From: JAKVAV01 sp047633195
GTDB taxonomy: Bacteria; Bacteroidota; Bacteroidia; Flavobacteriales_D; Cryomorphaceae
DNA: 64,000 bases
Direction: 5' to 3'
Assembly: GCA_047633195.1 (NCBI GenBank)
Contig: JBLIEU010000008.1
Span: 1-64,000, forward strand
The notes below the pieces were generated by a model. It saw only the letters and a list, made by a program, of their open reading frames with translations, did no database searches and had not been told where the DNA came from. Positions 17,952-25,858 of this stretch are shown here, in pieces (within the stretch, counting starts at the first letter, position 1; every line of letters begins with the position of its first letter). The position numbers were made by a program, and so were the translations under genes.

Positions 17952-19472
17952 TTAGGATTTAGAAGACTTCTTCGAGCTTACTTTTGCCTTTATCGTACTT
18001 ACCTTCTTGGCGATAACAGTCGTGTTTTTCACGGCAGGAGCGGTCGTAATTGTGGCGGTCATTCTTTTCGCTTTAGGAGAAGTCGATGGCTTTTTTGCAG
18101 TTGCTGCGGCTACTTTTTTGGCAATTGGCGCTTTTACCGCTACTGCTTTCTTGGCAGGGGCGGCCTTCTTAGCAGGAGCTGCTTTCTTCGCAACTGGTGC
18201 TTTTACTGCTACTGCTTTCTTGGCAGGAGCGCCCTTCTTGGCAGGGGCTGCTTTTTTGGCAACTGGCAGTTTTGCAGGTGTAGTCTTCTTGGCAGGGGCC
18301 ACTTTCTTAGCAACTAGTGCTTTTACCGCTACTGCTTTCTTGGCAGGGGCGGCCTTCTTAGCAGGAGCTGCTTTTTTGACAACTGGCACTTTTGCAGGGG
18401 TAGTCTTCTTTGCAGGGGCCACTTTCTTCGCTACTGATGCTTTTACCGCTACTGCTTTCATGACAGGAGTGGCCTTCTTCGCAACAGGTGCTTTTATAGG
18501 AGCCGCCTTCTTGACAGGGGATTTTTTTGCAGGAGCAATTTGGTCCTTTACAAAATTACCCCAAGTCAAATTCATCTGACCGTCTTTGTGCGCTTTGGCT
18601 CTTTCGATGGCCATATTTGCCGCATTCTCAACGATCCACTCAAAGTTTTCTTCACCTACTGAATGAATGTCTGCATCAGGCGCAGGATTGCAGAAATCAA
18701 TCGCGTAAGGGATGCCATCTCTGATCGCAAATTCAACCGTGTTGAAGTCGTAACCAAGGGCATGATTCAACTTGATAACCCCTTCGTGAACTTTGTCCAA
18801 AATCTTCTTGTCAATCGGCGCAGCATCGCGAACGTAACGCAGGTGGTGAGGATTTCGAGGCTCGTACTGCATAATGTGAACTCGGTCTCCACCTAGGTAG
18901 TAGCATCGGAAGTATTCGGTAAATTCAATCTCTTCCTGAAGCATCATTACAAGCTGGCCTGTCTCTGAATGTTTCGCAAAGAGGTCCTCAGCATTCTCAA
19001 CGCGATATACACTTTTCCAGCCTCCGCCGGAGTGAGGCTTCATGTAAGCGGGGAATCCGATGTATTCAAAGATGGAGTCCCAGTTGAAAGGGAATTCCAA
19101 GTTGCGGAAAGAATTCTCGTCGGTATCTGCTGGACGCTCATGCGAGGGAAGAAGCACTGTGTTTGGCACAGCTACCTTAACGCTTAATGAGAGTGCGTTA
19201 TTGAAAAATTTCTCGTCGGCACTCCACCAGAAAGGGTTATTGAGAACAGCAGTTCCGCCAATAGCGGCATTTTTCAAGTATGCACGGTAAAATGGCACAT
19301 CTTGAGAAATACGATCTATAATAACAGCGTAGTCAGTGGCTTTGCCCTGACGCACTTGCTCGATGTTTACAGCTTCCGCTACAATACCATCCACGTTTTT
19401 GCTATTCACTCGGTCTATGAAAGCTTGTGGGAAGGTGTTTTCTTGTCCGAAAAGGATTCCAATCTTTTTCAT
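17952..19472 (-). CDS. ATP-grasp ligase fused to a histone-H1-like Lys/Ala/Pro tail
   Basis: 506 residues in two unlike parts. Residues 1 to about 312 form an ATP-grasp domain: MKKIGILFGQE start, AYMKPHSGGGWKSVYRV (ATP-binding Lys and Gly loop), LQEEIEFTEYFRCYYLGG, and VEFAIRDGIPYAIDFCNPAPD (metal-binding E, D, N). Residues about 313-506 are almost only Lys, Ala, Pro, Val and Thr in AKKAAPAKKA-type units, like bacterial H1-like proteins and eukaryotic H1 tails, with a 40-residue period. Such tails bind DNA, RNA or polyphosphate, or carry modified lysines. The frame is continuous, without a stop between parts. Second gene of the operon, 24 bp after the esterase. Whether the tail localises the enzyme, binds a polyanion or is itself a substrate is open. 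Confidence 0.85.
   Translation of the reverse strand: MKKIGILFGQENTFPQAFIDRVNSKNVDGIVAEAVNIEQVRQGKATDYAVIIDRISQDVPFYRAYLKNAAIGGTAVLNNPFWWSADEKFFNNALSLSVKVAVPNTVLLPSHERPADTDENSFRNLEFPFNWDSIFEYIGFPAYMKPHSGGGWKSVYRVENAEDLFAKHSETGQLVMMLQEEIEFTEYFRCYYLGGDRVHIMQYEPRNPHHLRYVRDAAPIDKKILDKVHEGVIKLNHALGYDFNTVEFAIRDGIPYAIDFCNPAPDADIHSVGEENFEWIVENAANMAIERAKAHKDGQMNLTWGNFVKDQIAPAKKSPVKKAAPIKAPVAKKATPVMKAVAVKASVAKKVAPAKKTTPAKVPVVKKAAPAKKAAPAKKAVAVKALVAKKVAPAKKTTPAKLPVAKKAAPAKKGAPAKKAVAVKAPVAKKAAPAKKAAPAKKAVAVKAPIAKKVAAATAKKPSTSPKAKRMTATITTAPAVKNTTVIAKKVSTIKAKVSSKKSSKS
18117..18458 (-). repeat. 120-bp tandem repeats coding the H1-like tail
   Basis: The tail-coding DNA repeats with a 120-bp (40-codon) period: the KAVAVKA unit recurs at 40-residue steps twice, then after 23 residues. 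Such repeats allow copy-number change by recombination. Confidence 0.8.
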
Positions 19473-19496
19473 GAGTATGTGTTTTAAGAGGTCTTG

Positions 19497-20201
19497 TTAG
19501 AGTTTAAAAATATAATCAGGGAACATCATGCGCCAAAGCGGCCAGTCATGCTCTGCCCAGCGACGCTCATCGAGCCAATGGGGAATGTTTTTTGAATTCA
19601 GAATATTCGATAGGACCAAGTTTGCATCCTTGCAAATATCCCATTCGCCATAGCCCAAAGTAATGTTGAGATTCCAGAGCTCTGGGTTATCACTATTTTT
19701 AAGGTAGTCCACGGGGTTGTTAAAGTACGCATTGTCATCGTAGTGCCCGTCCAAGAAAGAACGAATATCAAATGAGCCACTCATACTGATGAGGTGACTG
19801 ACCAGGTGTGGATTTTTGAAGGCGAAGTTGGCAGCCGAATAGCCTCCAAAGCTTGCTCCACCTACTGCCACTTTTTGCAATCCATACTCGTGGCGAATTG
19901 CATCTACTACTTCTTCTTTTATAAACTGCTCAAAGATGATGTGATTCTTAACCCTATCAGCGGGGTGAATGGATTTGTTGTACCAGCTCAAATCATTGAT
20001 GGTGTCGGGACAATAGATCTTAACCCTTCCTTCCTCCACCAAATGCTGCACAGATTCAATAAGCTTGAAGTCCCTGCTCTCGTAAAAACGGCCTAGGGTA
20101 GTTGGGAAAATAATCAATGGAGTTCCATAATGTCCGTAAACGAGCATTTCCATGTCCTTTCCCAATGTGGGTGAATACCACTTTTTGTACTCTTCTTTCA
20201 C
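19497..20201 (-). CDS. Putative esterase, alpha/beta hydrolase
   Basis: 234 residues starting at GTG 20201. Alpha/beta hydrolase of the esterase family: PLIIFPTTLGRFYE (oxyanion strand), VGGASFGGYSA with nucleophile Ser117, and AEHDWPLWRMMFPDY supplying the likely catalytic His. No signal peptide. It opens the minus-strand operon esterase - ATP-grasp/H1 - GCS2 ligase - amidotransferase - ATP-grasp-like. With the plus-strand esterase at 11169 it makes two related hydrolases in the same cluster. Confidence 0.8.
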   Translation of the reverse strand: MKEEYKKWYSPTLGKDMEMLVYGHYGTPLIIFPTTLGRFYESRDFKLIESVQHLVEEGRVKIYCPDTINDLSWYNKSIHPADRVKNHIIFEQFIKEEVVDAIRHEYGLQKVAVGGASFGGYSAANFAFKNPHLVSHLISMSGSFDIRSFLDGHYDDNAYFNNPVDYLKNSDNPELWNLNITLGYGEWDICKDANLVLSNILNSKNIPHWLDERRWAEHDWPLWRMMFPDYIFKL

Positions 20202-20260
20202 AATTAATTGGTCTTTATTGAACGATTATTAAAATAACACTAAGTGCTCAAAATGCGGCG

Positions 20261-20268
20261 CAAAAGTA
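20261..20268 (-). promoter_or_regulatory. Candidate -7 element for the ligase operon
   Basis: On the minus strand TACTTTTG matches TAnnTTTG exactly, about 60 bp before the GTG of the esterase. I find no clear TTTG at -33. Confidence 0.35.
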
Positions 20269-20499
20269 CATATTATTAAGACTTTGGCGTATATGGAATT
20301 TCATTGACCACACAATTATAAATGATGTGTCAGTCAAGTCGTATATTAAGCCAATAAGAAGATGAAAGCTGATAGTAGAATACTTAACAATCACTTAATT
20401 CTCGTTTTACGAAAATTAAAAGCAATGCTCGAAAATCATTTATAATATGCTTGTGCTTTGTTAATTTCGACGCACCGAATAAATTCGGTTATTTTTCCA

Positions 20500-20787
20500 A
20501 TGCAAGGAGTAGAAGGAACATTCAATTTTAAAGGTGGTCGGCGACTAAAAGGCAGCTTTCGACTTTCTTCTGAACGCAAGAAGCGAAAAGAGGGAAAAAA
20601 GAAATGGATTCCTGTGACCTGGTCGGGCAAATTAAATGACCACAAAATTGAGATCATTCAACTCTGCGATCTCCCTACCACGATTGAGGACTTTATTTGG
20701 GAAAAATTTCCCGAAAAGTATGAAGTCGTAAAAGCGTACATCGCAGATGCTATTGAGCAGCACATATCAACTTCAGACCAAAACTAA
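20500..20787 (+). CDS. Small basic protein of unknown function
   Basis: 95 residues from ATG 20500. I do not recognise the family. The N-terminal half is very basic (GGRRLKG, SSERKKRKEGKKKW) and the C-terminal half is helical and acidic (TTIEDFIWEKFPEKYEVVKAYIADAIEQ). TAATTTCG at 20462-20469, close to the -7 consensus, lies 30 bp upstream. The stop overlaps the end of the convergent glycogen synthase by four bases. Composition and the upstream element favour a real gene, but there is no domain support. Confidence 0.45.
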   Translation: MQGVEGTFNFKGGRRLKGSFRLSSERKKRKEGKKKWIPVTWSGKLNDHKIEIIQLCDLPTTIEDFIWEKFPEKYEVVKAYIADAIEQHISTSDQN

Positions 20788-22625
20788 GCCTTAGCCTTTC
20801 GTTGAACCTTTTTAGGTACAGCAGCATTCATCGCATGATCGTAGGCCTCATCATAAGCAGACATAAGAACTTTCCAGTCAAAATCTTCTGAAAAATCTTC
20901 CAGCTTATTTCTTTGAAACATTCGATAGCGTCGATTTGATTTCACAAAATGCAAGAGGTACTTCGCCAAATTCTCTACCGACTTCTTCTCGGTCTCCTTG
21001 CTCCTTTGCATCACGTATACGCCTTTGTCCTCATGGTTAGTATCCATATTCTCCACGTACTTTCCAAAACCTGAAAGATCAGAAGTAACCGTGGGCACCC
21101 CGCGGGCTACGCATTCCAGCGGAGTATATCCCCATGGCTCGTAATAACTGGGGAAAATACCAAGATGGCATCCTCTTACAAACTGACCATAATCCATTCC
21201 GAAAAGGGGGTTTGTAGAATCAATAAAATCAGGGTGGTATACCATTTTCACTCGATCCAATGGCGAGTTGACCATCTGCTCGTTTCGGAGGTAATTCAAT
21301 AGTTCATCGTCAATGTCATCGACCAAATTGTGCGTTACGATAATCGGCCACTGTTTGGTTTTCCAGCTCTGAATAGTTCTCCTGTATCGCAACTTCCAAT
21401 AATCATCAATTAAGTCGTTGAGATTGGGAAGCTTATGTTCATCTTTCGAAGAGGCAGCGGCATAGAAAAGTCTTTCGCCTAATTGCTTTTCAATGGACTC
21501 ACAGTTTCTTTTGATCTCTTGCATTACACCACGAGATTCAAGCACTTCGGGGTTGATGGAATAGGTGGGCCGCTTGGTAATAAAGAACATTACCACCGTT
21601 TTATTTACACCCTCCTTCACCATCATTTGATTTAGAAGCTTGAGTGCCTTCAAGGTGACATCAAAGCCTTTATTGCGGTACTCGTATCGACCAGAAGTGA
21701 AAAAATAAATGGTGTCTTCCAATTCAAAATCGTAAGAGTTAAAAAAATGCCCGATGATGAACTCGTGAATCTTGTCCTTGTACTTTTCGTGCCTGTTATG
21801 TACTTCGTGATAGGCTACGTATTTATTAATATTTAGGCCATTGGGCGTAATCACATCTGGCTTTTTGCCCAATAAGTGCTCGCACTCCATACCCGTAACT
21901 TCACTTACCGTCGTAAAAGTGTCTGCCGCATTTGCGCATTTCCTTTCTATTTGGGCTTGCGCCAAAATACCGTAACGTCTCGCCTCAAGCTCCCAGTTAT
22001 ATTTGTTGAGATTCTTATAAAAATCAGAATCATTTCCAGCCAAATACCGACCAAGCATAGTTGCATGCGTGGTAAATACTGTTGAGATAGGTAAGCCATG
22101 TTTTGCAATGTCCAAAATAGGCAGAGCTGACATCCATTCGTGGAAATGAGCCACAACCTCACGCTTTCCTTTTAAAAGTTCTTTGCTGAGAATAGTGAAA
22201 AAAGTGCGGTTGAGATCTGCCCACAGCACCATTTTCTCCAATAGATCGTCACCCGTATTGGTTGTAATTCCGTGTTCCGTTTTCATTTGTCGGTGCAAAG
22301 AATCGAGTCGATTGAAGACATTTTGAGGATTCAAAAGAACCACTTTCGGTCTACCCGTAACGAGCCAAGTACCATACCAGACCTCCAGTCCCATGTTCCG
22401 CATTTTCTCGACTGTGCGCCCTATGGGATCGCTCAGATTAGTAATTGGATCAAACTCGGCAGATATGTTTTCGTTTTCGAGAGGCCCAAGAAGACAATAG
22501 TTCTCTCCTCTGCGCTCTACGGAAGCAGGCACTTTGGAACGGATTACGGTGTATATTCCACCAACTTGGTTACAAACCTCCCAAGCGCATTCTATTATTA
22601 ATGGATCTTTGCTGGTAGTAGACAT
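20784..22625 (-). CDS. Eukaryote-type glycogen synthase (GT3)
   Basis: 613 residues resembling animal/fungal glycogen synthase, not bacterial GlgA (GT5). The start ECAWEVCNQVGGIYTVIRSK contains the glucose-nucleotide-binding GGIYTV; later come VAHFHEWM, TTHATMLGRYL, and GIFPSYYEPWGYTPLECVARG, which holds the catalytic Glu of the GT3 E-x7-E region. The C-terminal helix NRRYRMFQRN partly keeps the arginine-rich segment used for glucose-6-phosphate control in yeast, so allostery is possible. It lacks the long phosphorylated tails of animal enzymes (about 700 residues). Makes alpha-1,4-glucan from UDP-glucose. No other glycogen gene is adjacent. Confidence 0.9.
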   Translation of the reverse strand: MSTTSKDPLIIECAWEVCNQVGGIYTVIRSKVPASVERRGENYCLLGPLENENISAEFDPITNLSDPIGRTVEKMRNMGLEVWYGTWLVTGRPKVVLLNPQNVFNRLDSLHRQMKTEHGITTNTGDDLLEKMVLWADLNRTFFTILSKELLKGKREVVAHFHEWMSALPILDIAKHGLPISTVFTTHATMLGRYLAGNDSDFYKNLNKYNWELEARRYGILAQAQIERKCANAADTFTTVSEVTGMECEHLLGKKPDVITPNGLNINKYVAYHEVHNRHEKYKDKIHEFIIGHFFNSYDFELEDTIYFFTSGRYEYRNKGFDVTLKALKLLNQMMVKEGVNKTVVMFFITKRPTYSINPEVLESRGVMQEIKRNCESIEKQLGERLFYAAASSKDEHKLPNLNDLIDDYWKLRYRRTIQSWKTKQWPIIVTHNLVDDIDDELLNYLRNEQMVNSPLDRVKMVYHPDFIDSTNPLFGMDYGQFVRGCHLGIFPSYYEPWGYTPLECVARGVPTVTSDLSGFGKYVENMDTNHEDKGVYVMQRSKETEKKSVENLAKYLLHFVKSNRRYRMFQRNKLEDFSEDFDWKVLMSAYDEAYDHAMNAAVPKKVQRKAKA

Positions 22626-22682
22626 GTGTTTTGTTAGATTGTCAGCTAAAGAAACTAAAGTTTTGACAATTCCCGCAACGTC

Positions 22683-24668
22683 TTAACGCTTGATCATCGA
22701 AAACTCGTAATTCATACCCAATCTAAACCATCGTCCAGGCTGAACAACACTTCCAATGTCATTGTAGGTCTCGTCAAATAAATTTGAAACCTGAACAAAT
22801 AGCTTCAGCTTCCCGAATTGTGGACTAACCCTCAAGTCCGACAAAAAAACGGGTTGGTAGTTTGACTCCATTCCACTAGCATCCATGTAGGATCCCAGCC
22901 GATCTTGGTAACTGAAAAACCAATTGACTTGTAGGTTCTTCCCGAATTGGAAATTAAGCCCCAAATCTGCCTTGTGTTGCAAGAAATCAAGCACATAAAG
23001 GGATTCAAAATCATTGCTCAAGGAATCAGAAAACATATAGGAATAGCCAGTTTGAACTGATTTCAAAGGGCTCTTTTCGCCAAGCAATTTCAATGTGTTC
23101 CAAGTGAAATTTGTTTCTACCCCGCTGATTCGAACGTCTGTTATATTCTCAGCTCTTGTGATATCGCTTCCGCTAAATCGAACCCAATCGATCAGATTTG
23201 AGCCGTCTCTCGTAAAAAAAGCAATGTCTCCTCTTCCGAAACCATAATTGAACTTCGCTCCCACTTCGTAATTGAGCGACGACTCGGGTTCCAGATCAAT
23301 ACTTCCAATAGCACCGCCAAGGTTGTAATACAGATCGGTGTAGCTCGGCAACCTGAACGATCTATTTACCGAAGCATAAGGACGGATATGATTGGTGACT
23401 TGATAACTCACGTCAGCTCCTGGAAAGAACTCTTCACCGAAGTCAGTATTGTGGTTGTACATCACACCTGCCGACGCAAAGAAATCGCCCTTGGAATACG
23501 TATGCTCAAAGTAAACGCTGTGATTTTGTCGATCAGCTCCATTGTTGTACAAGGCTCCGGGAACTTCACCTGTGACTGCTTCAGGATTGTCCAATGGCTC
23601 CCCGAGCACATTGCTCACGACTTCTTCAGATCGGAAATCGTAACCAATCGAACTCGTGCCAAATTTCGATTTATAGGCGGCATTGATCTCCGCACCGTAC
23701 ACATCCGTTTGGTGATAGTTGTGCCCTGTATACCAAGAAATGGTATCACCTTGATTGCTGGTAAAGCCACCATCATTGGGTATTCTTCGGTAGAAGCCTT
23801 CGCTTTCGCGGAAAAGCTCAAACCGATCATTGTGTCGGCGGTAGTATGCCTTTGGGCTAATGGTCAACTTATCGAATCTCATTTCTCCACCTAGAGAAAT
23901 AAACTGCGATTTTGTCGACTCAAATTGATCTGGAAATCGAGCAGTATAAAAATTTTGAGCGCCAAAACTTTTGGCATTTTGACCGAGGTTTAAAAACCAA
24001 TCGCTATTCTCTGCATGGTACTCTGACTGCCAAAAAATATTGAGCAAATCAAAATCAGTATTTCGGATATACCCATCACCCTGCCTCTGCAAAATGCTGA
24101 TGGCATGGTTGTGTTTTTCAGCCGCTACGTTTGCTCTGGCCCCTATTTGGCTGTAGCCAAAATCGCCCGACTCAGCGGAAAGTCGAACTCCCGACTCGTC
24201 TGGGTTTTTGGTGATAATATTAATGGCTCCCGCAAAAGCTCCCGGGCCAAAAATTCTTGCTGCACCGCCGTTGAGTATTTCGATTCTCTCGATGTCCATC
24301 AATTCAACTGGAATATTCATGTTGTGGTGCCCTGTTTGAGGGTCGGTCATTTTCACCCCATTCAAGAGAATTAATACCTGCTCGAAACTAGAGCCGCGAA
24401 TACTTATATCGGCTTGTACTCCCTGAGCGCCTCTTTGCCGCACATCGACGTTGGTAGCGTATTCGAGAAGTTCATTGACCGTATTGACAGGCGCCTCATC
24501 AATTTCTTTTCGGGTGATCACTCTTACGGTTCGTGATGCTTCCGAAAACTCTACGGAAGACCTTGTAGCGTTCACTTTCAATTCTTGAAGATTGACCTCA
24601 TCCTGGGCATCAAGTCTGAAGGGAATTATAAGAAATAAGCCAATTATGATGTATCCGAAACGCAGCAT
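22683..24668 (-). CDS. TonB-dependent receptor (BtuB-like)
   Basis: 661 residues: signal peptide ending at DAQ, then a plug domain with ISIRGSSFEQVLILLNGVKM and ERIEILNGGAARIFGPGAFAGAINIIT, followed by a beta-barrel with long aromatic strands and a terminal strand ending MNYEFSMIKR. No N-terminal carboxypeptidase-like domain, so it belongs to the simple BtuB/FepA-like group and not to SusC. It imports siderophores, vitamins or other scarce ligands with TonB-ExbBD energy. The ligand cannot be told from sequence; there is no adjacent btuF-type gene and I see no B12 riboswitch upstream, although a B12-dependent ribonucleotide reductase is encoded further on. Confidence 0.9.
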   Translation of the reverse strand: MLRFGYIIIGLFLIIPFRLDAQDEVNLQELKVNATRSSVEFSEASRTVRVITRKEIDEAPVNTVNELLEYATNVDVRQRGAQGVQADISIRGSSFEQVLILLNGVKMTDPQTGHHNMNIPVELMDIERIEILNGGAARIFGPGAFAGAINIITKNPDESGVRLSAESGDFGYSQIGARANVAAEKHNHAISILQRQGDGYIRNTDFDLLNIFWQSEYHAENSDWFLNLGQNAKSFGAQNFYTARFPDQFESTKSQFISLGGEMRFDKLTISPKAYYRRHNDRFELFRESEGFYRRIPNDGGFTSNQGDTISWYTGHNYHQTDVYGAEINAAYKSKFGTSSIGYDFRSEEVVSNVLGEPLDNPEAVTGEVPGALYNNGADRQNHSVYFEHTYSKGDFFASAGVMYNHNTDFGEEFFPGADVSYQVTNHIRPYASVNRSFRLPSYTDLYYNLGGAIGSIDLEPESSLNYEVGAKFNYGFGRGDIAFFTRDGSNLIDWVRFSGSDITRAENITDVRISGVETNFTWNTLKLLGEKSPLKSVQTGYSYMFSDSLSNDFESLYVLDFLQHKADLGLNFQFGKNLQVNWFFSYQDRLGSYMDASGMESNYQPVFLSDLRVSPQFGKLKLFVQVSNLFDETYNDIGSVVQPGRWFRLGMNYEFSMIKR

Positions 24669-24804
24669 ATGAAGTTTTATGTAGAAGCAATGATAGGGAA
24701 AGGAGACGAGAGAAATTCCAAAACTTATTACTGCTCAAAGAGAAAGTTGGGTAAAACAAAAAGGGCGACCTTTAAGCTGCCTTTGATTGATTGCACCTTC
24801 TTTA

Positions 24805-25654
24805 CTAATCCTGTTTGGAGTATCCTTCGTTAAAAAACGTCTTCATCCGTTCCCAAGACTTTTTATCTGCATCGTTGTTGTAAGCTCGTGGCAAATTAAA
24901 TTTCTTTCCTAGGCTGTCTGCATCAAGATTGGTGTATGCATGAACAGATCCAGAGTAGCTTTCGTATACATAAGGCTTCTGCAATGAGTCCATGGGTGCT
25001 TTAAAATTTGTAACACTTTCTGGACTTACAAATGGATCATCCGCTCCATTTTGCACAAGAACCATGGCATGCAAATTTTCACTGGGGCCGACGGGCAATT
25101 GCGCACCACTATGAAACGCTGCAACAGCATCGAGATCTAGACCTTTGTTAGCCATAGCGAGGATAAGAGAGCCTCCAAAACAGTAACCAATCGCAGAAAT
25201 ATTTTCATCTGCAGTTTGAGGGTGATTCTTTAAGCCTTTAATGGCCTCCGTAAAGCGAACCTCTGCGCCGCCAATATTTTGCACGACATTTCCTGAAAAT
25301 TTCATGGCATTTTCGGGGTGTTCTGCTTGTTTTCCGTCGCCGTACATATCAACAACCAAAGCAACAAAACCGAGTTCGGCAAGCATTTCTGCTCTCTATC
25401 GCACATAATCAGAGTGACCCCACCATTCGTGCACGACTATGATTCCAGGTCTTTGGGTGGTGCCCGCTTCATCGTAAGATAAATATCCCTTCGTTGTCAC
25501 TGAATCGGATTGATAACTCACCTCTTCACCAACGATATTCATCTCAGTTATATTAGGTCTCTTCTTCACTACTTTCATTATTGGGCTCAGTTCCGCAAGA
25601 AGAAAAGGAGAAGATTGTAGCCGTCAGAAATAAAAAACAAGATTGCTCTACCAT
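24805..25654 (-). pseudogene. Broken dienelactone-hydrolase lipoprotein
   Basis: Three parts in line. From ATG 25654 a lipoprotein signal (FLFLTATIFSFSSC) leads to GTEPNNESSEEET and a TAA at 25553. A one-base shift near 25557-25580 links it to PNITEMNIVGEEVSYQS in the next frame, which continues to HEWWGHSDYVR and TAG at 25396. After the TAG, RAEMLAELGFVALVVDMYGDG continues in the same frame to the end. The restored protein has the dienelactone-hydrolase fold: HEWWG oxyanion strand, GYCFGGS nucleophile Cys, GSVHAYTNL His. Such enzymes hydrolyse lactones or esters. Two lesions make a functional full-length product unlikely; the C-terminal piece from ATG 25386 keeps Cys and His but lacks the first strands. 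Confidence 0.8.
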
Positions 25655-25729
25655 AATTGTCCATGCTTAGTCAGCGAAACAAATGTTGGTTTAATAAATT
25701 TGCAGAAAGAAGGATCTAATCAGAAATAG

Positions 25730-25849
25730 CTAGTCCTCGGTATTGAATTCACAAGAAGAACATCCTGTCGAATTTCGCCTTGCGTATCGGCGATAAACGA
25801 AATAGGCGATGACACCAAAAAATAAAACGAAGACGATAGTCTCTTGCAT
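25730..25849 (-). CDS. FeoB-associated Cys-rich membrane protein
   Basis: 39 residues: MQETIVFVLFFGVIAYFVY is a single transmembrane segment, followed by a basic stretch RRYARR and a short tail with CSSC. This is the layout of the small Cys-rich protein found after feoB in many bacteria. It starts 10 bp after the feoB stop. Role in ferrous iron transport is thought to be accessory (FeoC-like position), possibly metal binding through the cysteines. The gene is easily missed because it is so short. Confidence 0.85.
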   Translation of the reverse strand: MQETIVFVLFFGVIAYFVYRRYARRNSTGCSSCEFNTED

Positions 25850-25858
25850 ATTGTAAAG

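Noticed and set aside
18007..18579. Plus-strand frame rich in Ala, Phe, Leu and Gly repeats
   Set aside because: It is the antisense reading of the Lys/Ala/Pro tail; repeats and openness follow from the real minus-strand gene.
22626..24804. B12 riboswitch near the BtuB-like receptor
   Set aside because: I saw no cobalamin-riboswitch-like conserved box upstream of 24668; the 24669-24804 gap is too short and shows no such fold.
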